DNA from: Axinella damicornis
Taxonomy: Eukaryota > Porifera > Demospongiae > Axinellida > Axinellidae
DNA length: 64,000 bases
Direction of reading: 5' to 3'
Assembly: GCA_963931865.1 (NCBI GenBank)
Contig: OZ007516.1
Coordinates: 2,598,744-2,662,743, forward strand
Position numbers and translations under genes: made by a program. Shown in pieces: positions 32,754-44,189 of the stretch. Below the pieces are notes generated by a model, which was not told where the DNA came from, ran no database searches, and saw only the letters and a program-made list of their open reading frames with translations. The stretch's first letter is position 1. Each line of letters opens with the position of its first letter.

Positions 32754-32777
32754 GCACACGCATGCACACACACACAG
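32655..32777. repeat. CA dinucleotide repeat
   Basis: (CA)n tracts interrupted by TATGCACATG segments. Long open frames through it on both strands are repeat artefacts. It directly precedes a possible splice acceptor. Confidence 0.9.
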
Positions 32778-32869
32778 GATGGGTTCTACTACCGAACTCG
32801 CGTGCCCAAGTTTGGGAGGGACTTGGCCTACCACTTCCCGTCTTGTGACCCCTACATAGCAGCTGCCAG
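32778..32869 (+). CDS. Possible isolated exon, product unknown
   Basis: An acceptor-like CACACAG and a donor CCAG|GTACG flank a 92-bp open stretch reading [20 protein letters not shown] and onward. An upstream open segment (about 32398-32504, ending TTG|GTGAGT) would splice to it in phase, but no convincing first exon was found. I do not recognise the protein, and it could be a relic. Confidence 0.25.
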
Positions 32870-33483
32870 GTACGTTCTTCGTACACTGCTAGAGAATCTT
32901 CGGTATACCACCAATGACCTTAAATTCCAAATTTGCCGAGCAATTCCCATTATCCGCTTCGAATGGGGTGCCTCTGACTGCAGACCCTGGATTTAATGCC
33001 TAGGAAAGTAGAAATCCATCCACTAGTACACGATCTACAGTGGTGCACTTCAGTACCATTAAGGAATGGGACTAGTCTGGTGGGCTAGCCCTTGAATTTT
33101 CTGGGATGCTGCACTATGCATGCCATTCGACTTCATCTGTTTCATACTTTTCTTTTTGTATACATATATATATATAAGCCTGTCAGCATTGTCTAATTGA
33201 CTATTGATTGTCTAAAAGGATGACCCTTTCTCCAAATATGCATACTTAATTTGGTGAGGGGATGTGCCAATGTGGGCATCGTGTGGCACATGTCGCAACC
33301 ACCATGCCAATTAATTATATGCAGTTGTATGTAGCCTAGACAATCAAATTAATCATGCAGTCCTTGTCACCAATAGTGGCACAGTCTCCCTCTACAGAAC
33401 ATTCATTGCGAGTCTACATTAACCTGTTGACGTAGCTATAGGTTGTTAAACACAACACAACACAACACAACTACACGCAAATT

Positions 33484-36400
33484 CTACTGATGCAAGCTCT
33501 CTAGGGTGCAGGGAACATTGTCCGCAGGTCTCATTGTAGCTCTCTGAGTGACTTTCACTACGTAATCACTTGGCAGGTGGATGGTGAGGGAGCTCAGCAG
33601 ACGTGACATTATTATCTTTGCCTCCATCTGCAGATTAGAATCATGGTAGAATAAGTCTGGTCATATTCTAGATACCTATACATAGTCAGCTTAAGAACCT
33701 ATACACTTCCATTCTAAAGTATTACACTCACTACACTATACTTTAGCTCTGATAATTTAAATGATTCTGCAGCTCTCTTAGCAGAGAATATGCTATTCCA
33801 GCATTGTTCCCAGGCTTTTCCCACCTCCAGGTTTGATTGTACGCATGTGATCAAAAACTTGTGGGTCGAAAGGCTGGGAACGCTAAACGATCCTCAAAAA
33901 TTTAGACTCTCTGAGGCACTCAGCGGCATAACCAAGGCTGGGTTTTGGCCTAGGCAGTGTTTGGGTTATTCATTAGGCAAGTATCAAGTCGCTGCAAAGC
34001 CTTGGTGTTGAATTAGTTTGGATGCCACTTGAAGCACCGAATTCTGTCAACAGCTAACTAAATTATACTTCACTGGCAAGCGGGCTTGTTGTTCAATGCT
34101 AGAGTAATCATGGTTATACGGTGATACTGGTTGAGTCCATACTAGCAACAGCACAGCTATACTGCTACCAAACTTTTTTTCTGAAAAACTAAAATGATTT
34201 AGTGATGGCCTATCATGATCATATAATATTCCACAAGAGCATTAATCTGGTCTCTGCATGAGACCTTCATTTGCCCAAGTATCTACAGGTCTTGACTCAC
34301 CATAGCAAACATTTTCCCAATGCATGAGCGATACCCAACACTGAAGGGGTGGTAGACGAATGGGCTGGGCCTTGGAACACACAGAGAGAATCAATACTTA
34401 AGCTTCATTGCAATGGCAGGAAATAAATTCATCTGAAGTAGCCTTGCAGGCCTCAAGTCTACATGTAAAGCACCTCTTAAAGTAGATTCTGGCTACATGT
34501 ACTCCTCTCACATTACAGCTAATAGCTAGCACTCATGCATCGTGTGATAGAATGCAATGCAATCACTGTTTTTGATAGTGATATGAGTAGCTTATCCTTG
34601 TCTCCAGGCCCGTGCACACGGCCTGGGAATGAGGCTAACTTAATCTTTACCTCTCTCTCCCAGGGTCAAAGCGACCAGGATCAAACGTCTCTGGGTCTGA
34701 GAAATGCTCTGGGTTGTGATGGTTTGCATAGAAGGAAATCTGTTGAAAAGTGGAACAGAGTAGCTGTTAGCATTTGGACAATCGAAACAACATGCATTGC
34801 ATAGAACACACAAAGAACAACCTACCAATGCTGCTAGGTTACAACCATTATGTTGCTGTAGAATTATGTCTGGTTTGGTACTGATCTGGGCCAGAAGTGT
34901 TCTTAGATTTAAATGTGTGATCAATGACAGAAATACAATTGCAGGAGCTAACAATACTAAATTGGCTATATAAGCCAATATAATAATTGCGGATACTGAT
35001 TTTTAGATGGCACAGGTGAACTAAATTCATAAGACTTATAAACTGCTTATCCTTACCAAGATTGTTGCGTCCTTGGGTATCTCATAGCCACTGAGATGCA
35101 GGCCCTCTGGAGCCTCCCTCAAAGTGGCTGGGCCAGGAGGATACAGTCTGAGAGTCTCAAGAAACACCTGGAACAGAAGTGTGTGCATGTGTACCATGGT
35201 TCACTGCCCATACATCAATATTTTGAGAAGTACAATACATAAAATGTTTCGGTAGATGCCGATTTAAGAGGAGCAGGTCGCTTTAGGCTGCATGAAGACA
35301 GGAGGGCCTTCCTCACCTGTTCTAGGTAATTCAGCTTCTCCAGATCTTCAACAGTAACTGACTGTCTCTCATCCAGCACTTCTGAGATTTCATCCAAGAC
35401 CCTGAGGTGAGAAGTGCATTCAGTGGTGTGTGCATAAACACATGACTTTTAGCATCAATCATGCAAATGTTAACACTTATAAATTCCATTTGCACTCTGA
35501 GATTTAAGTACATGTATATGCAGTGAGCTGTACCTCTGCAGTATGTCGGGATTTCTGTGCAACTCAATGGTGGCAAAGGCCAGCAACACAGCAGTAGTCT
35601 CTTGACCTGCATCACGTCAAACCAGTATGAAGATCAATCACAACGAATATCAGGTAATAGACTACAGTAGGCCACTGAATTGCATTAGCCATGCATTACA
35701 GTTTTGTGTCCAATGCACATAGCAGCCTCATAGCCTTTATGCATGCAGTTCATACAATGCTGTACCCAGGCCACCTCAGCCTTGTACCATTAGCAGTGTA
35801 TAGCAGCCTCACACCATCAGTGTAGTGCATACAGCCTCATACCTGGGTCATTGCTGTGCATGACAGCTCTTCACACCCAGGTCAATGCAATGCACACTCA
35901 GGATGAGTTTGGCTAATTATTACTTGTATGCATGCATCTGCATTTGGACACTTACCAGCAAGAAAGAAGGTAGCAAAGTCATCCACTAGATCCTCCAAGT
36001 CAACATCTTGTTGTGTGGCTGCAGGGATCAAACATTACAGTGCATGAATTGCTTGGGATAACCGATAGAGACTACCATCGGCTCACTAGTAATCTGCAAG
36101 ATGTGTGTGAGGATGTCATTTGGCACTTCTTCTCCACTCTCAATGGCATTGATCCTCTTCTGAATGCACTCCCTGCCAAGCTGCCTGACGGCTCTGGCTG
36201 TCTCACGATAGCCCTCAGCTTCAGAGGGATTCCAATACTGTGAACGTTCAAATGAAATGGTCAGGACTTAGCAAGGACCTTCTGTATTTCTGCAGGAGCA
36301 CATAACGAGAAGGAGCGTCCAACTAGCCTCGTTCCCAGGCTCCTCCCCAGCTTTTTGTCGCATACTGTACAGTATGCGACAAAAAGCTGGGGAGGAGCCT

Positions 36401-39400
36401 GGGAACGAGGCTACGTCCAACTATACGAGAACAATGTTAGTCTAACAGTGCTTGTGCTTGACCATTATACGGCAAGTGGGGAATCCATACTGCGGTCACA
36501 CTAAAGGGTTATAATTTCATTCACAAACCAGCATGCGACCAACACTAAGTGCACACAATGTGCTAGCCTCGCCTGGGTACGAGGCTAACAATGTGCAGGC
36601 TTTTGTTATGTAAAGAGGTTCCAAATAAGGGTACGTTTTAGGTTGCTGTGGTTAGGCTACAGTGCTAAGTTGGACACTCATTCTCATTGTGGGCTCCTGG
36701 TTTCTGTAAAGTTAAGTCTCGTTAGCAGCTTTCACACTAGTACTGGACTTCCGTCCACTTACCACATCTATACAAAGCACTAAGCTAAATAGCTGATTGG
36801 AAAATTTGACAGTTAATACTTTTATGGATATGACATGGGTGGAGCTCGGCCATCAGCACTACTAGCTTGTTCTGAGCTGCACACCTTGCATCTAGTAATT
36901 CCTTCGCATAATTCACCAGCAGAAGGAACTTACCTATAGGGCTATATAGGCGTAGCCTTCTTCCCACTTTCCTTCCTCCACATGGCCTGGGAACGAGCTA
37001 GGATGAGAACTATCTATACCGTATGGCGCTTATATTTCGCGGGTCTAAATTTTCGCGTGAATTGCTCTTCGAGAACATTTTGTTGAAAAAATTTCGCGAA
37101 TTCGCGGTAAAACGCCACGCCCACAGAATGGGTGTGGTGTAATATACTGCACTTGCGTGAAGACTCCCGTGCGCGCTGAACTCAACTAACTACCAGTCTA
37201 CCACAGACCACTTCGTCGGTGCGTTGTATTCTGCGACACTCTCTTCCCCACTTCGACGCTCTCAGAGTTCGTTTTCACCAGCCTGGGCGTTTCGCCGGAT
37301 TGAGCTGGCAGCTTCAGTATTGGCAGACTGTATCGCACATGTCATGCAGATGGTACCGTAAGCGCTCTACGGTACCTCTTGGGAGAACTCTCCATGTGGA
37401 TCCCAAGCTTACACTTTACTTCGACTACTGTCCATCCTGTTGAAGTACACAAACAGAGCCATCAAGCTAGCCGTCGCGCGCGTACGTTGGAATACTGTCC
37501 ACGTAGCTAGCTGTAGGCGCACAACACGTGTCAAAATTTTCGTTGAAATAATTTCGCGCGAATGACCTGTAATTCGCGCGAAATTTGCGAAAATTTAGAC
37601 CCGCGAAATTTAAGCGCTATACGGTAGTCTTGAAGCGAGATTCAGCTTAACCTTCCTGTTTAGTAGAAAGGTGTCAAGTAAAGTGCATGAAGGCTAGCTC
37701 CTGAATAAGTAGTGGTCAACACTGTCATCACAAAATCTTGACGATAATATTCTTACGTCCACCAATGAAATGAAATACCGTATACCGGGAAATTTTGGCG
37801 ACCGTTTTAATTTGGCAATTTGGCGATTCGGAAGCCAATCGCCAAACTAAAAATCGCCAATATTAATATTGGCTGGCCAGCTAGATCGACTGTCAGCGCG
37901 CGCGGGAAGCAAGTTCTCTGGCAAGACCCAACGTACTACCTGCTGAGAGAGTTCTGCGGAGCAGCGCCTACTACTTCACAGACGGTGCACCGAACTAAAG
38001 GCGTAGACAGACTACGGACTGCTGAACATGCGGTCATGGCCGGTATGTAACCTGTCCGCATCATGGGCATTGCTGACCTCCCGGATAGCTGTTCTGTGGG
38101 CCTCCAGATGCCACTGAAAACGTGATGGCCACGATACTGCTCTCCGTTTCGTACGTCTTCGTCGTGCTTGCTGATCTCGTCAAGTCAGTCACGTCGCGCC
38201 CGCGTCGCGAATAGTGACGTCATACTTTGCATGCGATCGCCAAATTTTAAAATCGCCAAATTTTATACCGAGCCATTACAGACCATTTCGCCAAATTTAA
38301 TGGCCGCCAAAATTTCCCGGTATACGGTATTGCCAATATAGCTCTCTTACACCCTTACCTGGAAGAATGGGTTCCTGTAAGATACCTGCGACCCACGTAG
38401 TGTGTGTTCAACGAGATGAATGAGCTTCCCTTTGCCCTGTGTGTGCTTCAGTCCCAGGGAGTGGTCTGACCAGGTTCGCTGGCCGAGGTTAGACCCAAAT
38501 GCCACCTGTGGAACAGCAGGTGTAGCGGTATAGCAACTGAATACACACCTTAACACCCACTTATGATGCGTCTCTCTTCCTTTGAATAGTGTTGTTGAAT
38601 ACCGGTACACTGATTTGATAACTGAAACCGAGTGGTCTATGAACGAATGACCTTCTGGTGGTAATGTCACTGTACATATCGTTAGCCCACTGAGCCCATG
38701 GCCAGACTTGCACTGGTGTTGTCCCAGGTTCACATTCATATTTGTTCAAGACTTCAAAACATGTACCAGTTGCAGTGGAGTGTCCGCAATGATGAATATT
38801 ATGTGACGCAATATACCACACATAAACAATGATTCACAGACTGAAACTAGGATGACTATGCACACATACGTAGCATCATCATCAAGTGATCACTAGTACA
38901 TAGATCAGCACACACACATACCTTAGAGAGTATGTCCAGAGTGAGTGTACCGAACTCCTCCATCATGGGAACTTCTGTCTTGCCATCAGCAAGAGGCCTC
39001 AGTCTCTCCAGAAACTGGTCCACACACTCGTTGAAGGAGGGGATCAATCCTTTGAGGTAGCTGTGATCAACAGACAAATACAAATGTAGCTTGCACCGGG
39101 CCTGAGGGTTGGAATGTACCTTTTGGTAAAAGCAGGATCATAGAGGCTTCTTCGAGGTTTCCAAGTTTCATAGTCAGAAATGGTCACCAGTCCACGTCCA
39201 AGAAACCTGTGAGCGAGAGCAAGGAGGTGCATCTTTAACAGAGCAGATCTAGAAATGCATGGATACTACAGAGAGCGTGTTAACCCAGGGACTATACTAC
39301 CTGGTCCATAAGTTATCCCTTAAATTGATATGATGTATACCTTTCTCCAAAGATCTCCCCAATTCTCCGGTATGCACTTGCTGGCTTTGCTATCTTGGAA

Positions 39401-41917
39401 TTCATCAACAGTTCCTGCATACAAAGAGGCAGAACAATGTGTGCACAAAGATATGTGGGGAACAGAACAGTACGTGAGAGGTTATGTTGATGGGGTAGAG
39501 TATGCAAACAGGAGAGTTTCGAGCTGCATCTCGGCTATTGGATGGCCAATCGCTTTGAAATTTGCTATGTGGCAAGGTCAATGAAGCAATTCTGATTATT
39601 GGTGTTAACTCGAAATGCAGGATGTGCCTGGTATTCCTCAGCGGATCACAAAGCCCTATGCATTTGTAGGGCTTCTCGTCAGTCCCCAAAAATGTCCTTA
39701 GAAGGCTTCAGGGGACTTATAGGGACAACTTTGTGGAAAAAACTAAAAAAATCTTTCAGTTTTCAGCACGTACAGTACCTCCCACTAAACGTAAAAGTGG
39801 GGGGATTCCAAGGTGGGACAGTGTCCCCCAAGGTTTTTGAGATTCAAAGACCCCACACTGAGGGCCTCAGACGGGTCCTCAAGAAACATGCAATTTGATG
39901 GTATAATTATGATGTGCCAGCAGTCCGATCTGGCCCAAGTTTAGGCGAGAATCCGGCTGACAACCACCTTTGACCTCCGATTGCTGGGCTTGTGGGTGGT
40001 TCATGAATGGTATTGCCAGAGGGGGCTCTCCATGTGTGCAAGCCCCACCAAGTCTGGCCCCTGAGGAGCGAATGCTGTGAGAGAGGAGCACCTACCTAAT
40101 GTGGTGTGCGCTGAATGCATGAAAATGTGTTGTCTTGGGGGAAAGAATTACGTAGTTAAAGGGTTAACCAACCTTGATATCCGCAGGTTTCAAGGCAATC
40201 AGACCGGGTCGGTGAATCACAAACCAAGCGTACAAGGAACCACATTCTTCACTCCTGTGTAAGTAAAGTCAAAACTGTGATCTGTGATGTATTCCATGCT
40301 ATGCTTACAATTACAAACACCCCAGGTGACACACACTATTCTATAACACACACTATTATATAAGGACATGTTGTCGCATTTCTACTACAGAGAAGTTGTG
40401 AGGGATCAGACCCTCGTTACCAGGCTCCCCCCCCTGCGCGCAGCTAGCTGCCAGGACATACACAGCTTACCATCTGAGAAAGACCTCTGCAATGAGTCCT
40501 CCCTCTTTTGTCACTTTCATTAGCACAGGAAGGTGGCCCAGGTAGAAGCTGAGAAACAAAGTAGGCAGAGCTTACTTGATGTAGTTACCACGGACTTGAA
40601 AGGGTTGTGCTTATAGCATAGGCTCATCCGCCATCGTTGTAATCAGGTGAAACTGCACCCATTGGGTGTGTGGTGCATGTGCCACATGCCACCCGGGGTC
40701 AAAGTACATAATGGCTAGCTCAGTTCGAGTCGCTTTAGTTTGCGGTAGTTGACAGTGCTAGAAGCAGTGCTTGACCTACCGGTACTCTTGCAACAGACAA
40801 TCTCTTACATGCACAAATGTTTCAATCTATGGATCTTGACCAGTTCCTACACCTAGTCTCGCAGGCCAGACTCTTTTTCCTGTTTGGGGGTGTGGCCGGA
40901 AGCTCGGAGGGGAAAAAGAGTCTGGTGTCTCTGGGCCATATTCCGTGGCCTCTGCAGGAATGTGGGCAGATCCAATGAAATCGTAGCTGTCACATGATTC
41001 GGCCAAAAGTATTTAATCCCTGTCAGTATTCCACTTCAATCACGTCAAGAAAGCTATCAGTTCTATCGTTTAGTGCGCGCAAGCAACTTAGGCGTGCGAA
41101 TAGACTACCGAGCGAATCGAGACAGCCATCTCTGATCTCTGAAGCGGCTCAACTTCAAGGGCAATGACGTGAATCTGATCGTTAGTCTGCCTACTGGATC
41201 ATGGAAGCGGTAAGTCTATCTGTTACTGGATGCTCCCACTGCCTTCAACGCTTTATGTGACTGCTGTTTTTACTTGCCGTAGCGAACACTGATCTACTTA
41301 CTAATAGCTTGTTTCCATTTATAGCGCGCCTCGTTAATTCAAATCCCATGTGACTTTACCAATTATTGCATTCCACGTTGCAACGAAATATGGCCCAGAG
41401 ACACCAGACTCTTTTTCCCCTCCGCGCTTCCGGCCACACCCCCAAACAGGAAAAAGAGTCTGGCCTGCGAGACTATTCCTACACCATGATGAGATGTTAT
41501 CACACACACGGTCACAGCCGCAATAAGCATTAAAGCACTATAGGGGGTGTTAAGATACGAGTCATGGTACCAGACTGTCACGGTGCGCGACAGTCTGGTA
41601 CGGAGACTACCCATTAGTGAAGATCGACAGCCATTTGTTCCAGCCAAAACAGTGGATGAGAGGCAAATGTACTGTCTCCCAGGCAGACCAGCATTATGCT
41701 GATGGGCCATTTCCTGTTGAAAATTCATCTATCTATCTATCTCATCTTTGTCATGTCGCAAAAAATATTGATCTTACCTTGGCATTTTTGGTGATGGGAT
41801 GTGGGCATATCTCCTGTGCACAAGGTATATGTAGACTGTGACAACCAGCCATGCCACGAACAGTAGAAGAAACAGAGCTCCTCCAGCGTACAACACGATC
41901 GTTACCAACGACCCCAT
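33484..41917 (-). CDS. Cytochrome P450, CYP46-like (copy D), 15 exons
   Basis: Exons in transcription order: 41917-41778, 40548-40471, 40254-40173, 39414-39341, 39206-39120, 39060-38922, 38505-38359, 36237-36087, 36018-35956, 35606-35534, 35401-35317, 35167-35057, 34739-34651, 34370-34301, 33627-33484. Every junction is GT-AG and in phase, for 510 residues. It has a membrane anchor (ALFLLLFVAWLVVTVYIY), I-helix AGQETT, K-helix ETLR, PGRF, and heme loop FSVGYRSCIG. The 15-exon plan equals that of A-C, with exon 7 three codons longer than A. It is the intact partner of the tandem duplicate E. CYP46-type sterol or lipid hydroxylase by similarity. Introns hold at least five inverted-repeat elements absent from E. 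Confidence 0.88.
36324..36413. mobile_element. 90-bp palindromic TAGCC element, with empty site in E
   Basis: A near-perfect palindrome with TAGCCTCGTTCCCAGGCTCC ends and centre CATACTGTACAGTATG. CGTCCAAC flanks it on both sides. Copy E reads GAGCGTCCAACTACGAG uninterrupted at the same place (about 46865-46881), the expected empty site, so insertion followed the D/E duplication. Confidence 0.92.
36564..36587. mobile_element. 24-bp minimal TAGCC...GGCTA element with 9-bp target repeat
   Basis: Just 24 bp (TAGCCTCGCCTGG plus TACGAGGCTA) sit between perfect direct repeats ACAATGTGC at 36555-36563 and 36588-36596. Its ends match the family exactly but only part of the inverted repeat remains. 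Either it transposed at this size or it lost its centre after insertion. Confidence 0.85.
37019..37624. mobile_element. Non-autonomous DNA transposon, CCGTATGGCGC ends
   Basis: Inverted ends (CCGTATGGCGCTTATATTTC / inverse ending TATACGG) are flanked by TA. Subterminal TTTCGCG motifs repeat at both sides. There is no transposase. It lies in intron 7 of P450 D and is absent from E. Confidence 0.8.
37778..38327. mobile_element. Non-autonomous DNA transposon, CCGTATACCGGG ends
   Basis: Ends CCGTATACCGGGAAATTTTG / inverse are flanked by TA. TTTGGCGA and its inverse repeat near both ends. In copy E the corresponding intron reads ATGAAATATTGCC without the element, confirming insertion at a single TA. 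Same D intron as the preceding element. Confidence 0.88.
40854..41475. mobile_element. 622-bp inverted-repeat transposon with 10-bp target duplication
   Basis: TIRs of about 95 bp, nearly identical, start TAGTCTCGCAGGCCAGACTC. The flanks are perfect 10-bp direct repeats TTCCTACACC at 40844-40853 and 41476-41485. No transposase; the interior of about 430 bp is unique here. Long TIRs with 9-10 bp duplications fit Mutator-like elements, though the family is inferred. It lies in the first intron of P450 D, and copy E lacks it. Confidence 0.9.
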
Positions 41918-42221
41918 TTTCAGGGTTTAATTATCGATATTAAATTTTGTACTAGAGTGCAAGGCAGGAAGTGTCAGCCCCACCTCCAAATCGCATCACA
42001 AACCATGACGTACAACATGTAGGAAAATGCCACACAGGCTTTACAACAAACTATATATTTGTGTACCGTATTATACCATACAGAATCTATACATCCTAGA
42101 CATATGCATATGAAACTTGTAGTTTATAGTGCACATAAATGTTTCAAGGAAAGTGACAATCAAAGCGAAGATGGTGAGTGTGGTGGGAGGTGTATCGTAT
42201 ATGAGGGAGTGTACTAAGTTA

Positions 42222-42448
42222 AGGTAACGGAGGGGGTTTCCGGACAGTAGGGGGTTTCCGGACACGGCCCCAGCTTTCGCTCTCTAGAAGCAGTTTTTGC
42301 TAACAACTGCACAGCGTTGGAAAGTTCGAAGGTAGGGTATGCATTCGCACTTATCATAATTCGGAAGAACTGCTAACGGAGCGAATGCGAGGGGCATGAA
42401 GTGCGTGTCCGGAATCAAAAGACTGTCCGGAAACCCCCTCCGTTACCT
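42222..42448. mobile_element. 227-bp element with AGGTAACGGAGGGGG ends, empty site known
   Basis: AGGTAACGGAGGGGGTTTCC and its inverse form the ends; GGGGGTTTCCGGACA is doubled at the left. The intact kinase locus reads CTAAGTTACGCTG at the same point (51655-51667), so insertion occurred at a TA that was duplicated. It falls at the stop-codon region of the kinase fragment. Confidence 0.9.
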
Positions 42449-42450
42449 TA

Positions 42451-42590
42451 TGCTGTCTCAGGATAGCTAGGCTCAGGCAGGTCAATTTCACTATAGTGAG
42501 TTCGAAAATATGACCAGAATCACCGAATACACGTACACAGCCCTCTGGTATTGGAAGCCTTCCAATTCACTACAAAGCTTCATCATGTGG
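42451..42590 (-). pseudogene. Broken 3' end of the receptor-kinase-like gene
   Basis: GCTGTCTC..GATAGCTAGGCTCAGGCAGG and following bases match the C-terminal coding end of the kinase gene near 51665-51850. An internal deletion of about 50 bp is present and only about 40 codons remain. A transposon interrupts its end. It marks the right edge of the first duplication unit, showing that the duplicated block included the neighbouring kinase 3' end. Confidence 0.85.
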
Positions 42591-43052
42591 CACCTTCCGT
42601 TGCAACCACTCCATCATGCAGCTACAGCCTATAAGCAATCACATCATGTCCTTGTCACCAATTCTTAAGCTGAGCTTCATCGTACATAGTGACACAGTCT
42701 CCCATTATGTCTGGAAACTTGTTGTGTAGACACTATACAACTACATGTACACGCAAAGTCTACTGATGCAAGCTCTCTAGGGTGCAGGGAACATTGTCCG
42801 CAGGTCTCATTGTAGTTCCTTGGGTGGCTTTCAGCACGTAATCACTGGGCAGGTGGAGGGTGAGAGAGCTCAGCAGACGTGACATTATTATCTTTGCCTC
42901 CATCTGCAGATCAAGAGCAATATGACCATATTAGGAGAGGGTCACTCCGGAATCATTGTTGATCAAAGAAAGTTATACATAGTCAGCTCAAGAGTAGGCA
43001 TTACCTATTAAACTTCTTTCTAAGCAGAGAACATGAAACGTGTTCACTATCC

Positions 43053-43223
43053 TAGCGTCATTCCCAGGCCTTTCTCACCTCCAGGTTTGATTGCTTGCAG
43101 TGCATGCAATTGCAGGTCTTGGGAATGCTATTATTGCCGAGCGGGAAGCGAGGCAACTAATCGTTCCCATACTGCAAGCGATCAAAACTGGAGGTGCAAG
43201 TGGAAGGCCTGGGAATGAGGCTA
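43053..43223. mobile_element. 171-bp member of the TAGCC family
   Basis: TAGCGTCATTCCCAGGCC and GGCCTGGGAATGAGGCTA form the ends; inner inverted parts contain CACCTCCAGGTTTGAT / ATCAAAACTGGAGGTG. A diverged relative occupies the same place in copy D (about 33802-33886), so this insertion predates the duplication. Located in the last intron of E. Confidence 0.7.
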
Positions 43224-43513
43224 GGTGATTCAGCATAACATTTTAAATGCCCAAGCATTTACGCATGTCTTGACTTACCATAGCAAACATTTTCCCAATG
43301 CATGAGCGATGACCAACACTGAAGGGGTGGTAGACGAACGGGCTGGGCCTTTGAACATACAGAGAGAATCAATATTTCATAGTATTGGCAGGAAATAGGC
43401 CCGATTGGAGAACTTTTACCTTCCGTATTGGTCACATGATCCGGTACTGACTCAAAACCCAGATTCGCAAACTTAATAAATAAATAGTGAAGTAGCCTTG
43501 CAGGGCTCAAGTC

Positions 43514-43569
43514 TAGCCTCGTTCCCAGGCCCCATCCGACTTTTCGGACAGGGCCTGGGAACAAGGCTA
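43514..43569. mobile_element. 56-bp palindromic TAGCC element, with empty site in D
   Basis: TAGCCTCGTTCCCAGGCCC pairs with GGGCCTGGGAACAAGGCTA. The flanks GCTCAAGTC / GCTTAAGTC match at 8 of 9. Copy D has CCTCAAGTCTACATG uninterrupted at the matching site (about 34452). Confidence 0.9.
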
Positions 43570-44114
43570 GCTTAAGTCTATGTGTTGCAAAGCACTTCTT
43601 AAACTACCGGTAGCTCCTTACTACTCTTCTCAGTGCACTATCCTGGTACAGTTGGCTAGCTCTCATGCACTGTGCAATGCTGCAATCACTGTCTTGTGGA
43701 TATGGCATAGCTTCATCCATCCTCCTTGTATCATCCACAACATTGCCTCACCTCTCTCTCCCAGGGTCAAAGCGACCAGGATCAAAACTCTCTGGGTCTG
43801 AGAAATGCTCTGGATTGCGGTGGTTTGCATAGAAATGAATCTGTTGAAAAGTGGAACAGAGGAGTAAAGCTGTTAGCATTTGAACATGCACAGAGCACAC
43901 ATCGAACATTCAGCCAACCTACCAGTGTAGCTAGGTTACAACCATTATGTTGCTACAGAATTACGTCTGATTTGGTACTGATCTGGGCCTGAAATGTTCT
44001 TAGATTGAAGTGTGTGATCAATGACAGAAATACAATCGCTGGAGCTACTAGTATTAATTGCGGGTACTAATGATTTTAGCAAGCACAGGTGAGTTTGGCG
44101 AGCACAGGTGAATT

Positions 44115-44189
44115 TGGCATAGCTTCATCCATCCTCCTTGTATCATTGCCTCACCTCTCTCCCCCAGGGTCAAAGCGACCAGGATCAAC
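44115..44189. repeat. 75-bp local duplicate containing an exon-13 fragment
   Basis: GGCATAGCTTCATCCATCC through GACCAGGATCAA repeats the segment at about 43707-43783, including the 3' end of exon 13 and its splice donor. It sits in the adjacent intron of pseudogene E and is absent from D. Confidence 0.8.

Larger units (their letters stand above)
31531..33345. other. Intergenic region between LINE and P450 D
   Basis: Contains a palindrome, a CA repeat, one possible exon (listed separately) and a degenerate 30-bp TAGCC...GACTA copy (32009-32038). Otherwise I see no recognisable gene. CTGGAAGTAACC near 32190 echoes the CCGGAAGTAGCC at the LINE 5' end. Confidence 0.45.
33346..42625. repeat. Tandem segmental duplication, unit 1
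   Basis: This unit carries P450 D, its flanks and a broken 3' end of the kinase gene, in the same order and orientation as unit 2. The left boundary is near TCCTTGTCACCAAT, which also occurs near 42647. Exons are highly similar between units; introns differ by transposon insertions and satellite growth. Boundaries are by eye and good to about 50 bp. Confidence 0.75.

Noticed and set aside
32549..32886. Cys/Val- and His/Thr-rich open frames over the CA repeat
   Set aside because: Dinucleotide repeat translated in several frames; only the short downstream segment with splice signals was kept, at low confidence.
37820..38050. 76-codon open frame
   Set aside because: Lies inside the CCGTATACCGGG element; no transposase-like content.
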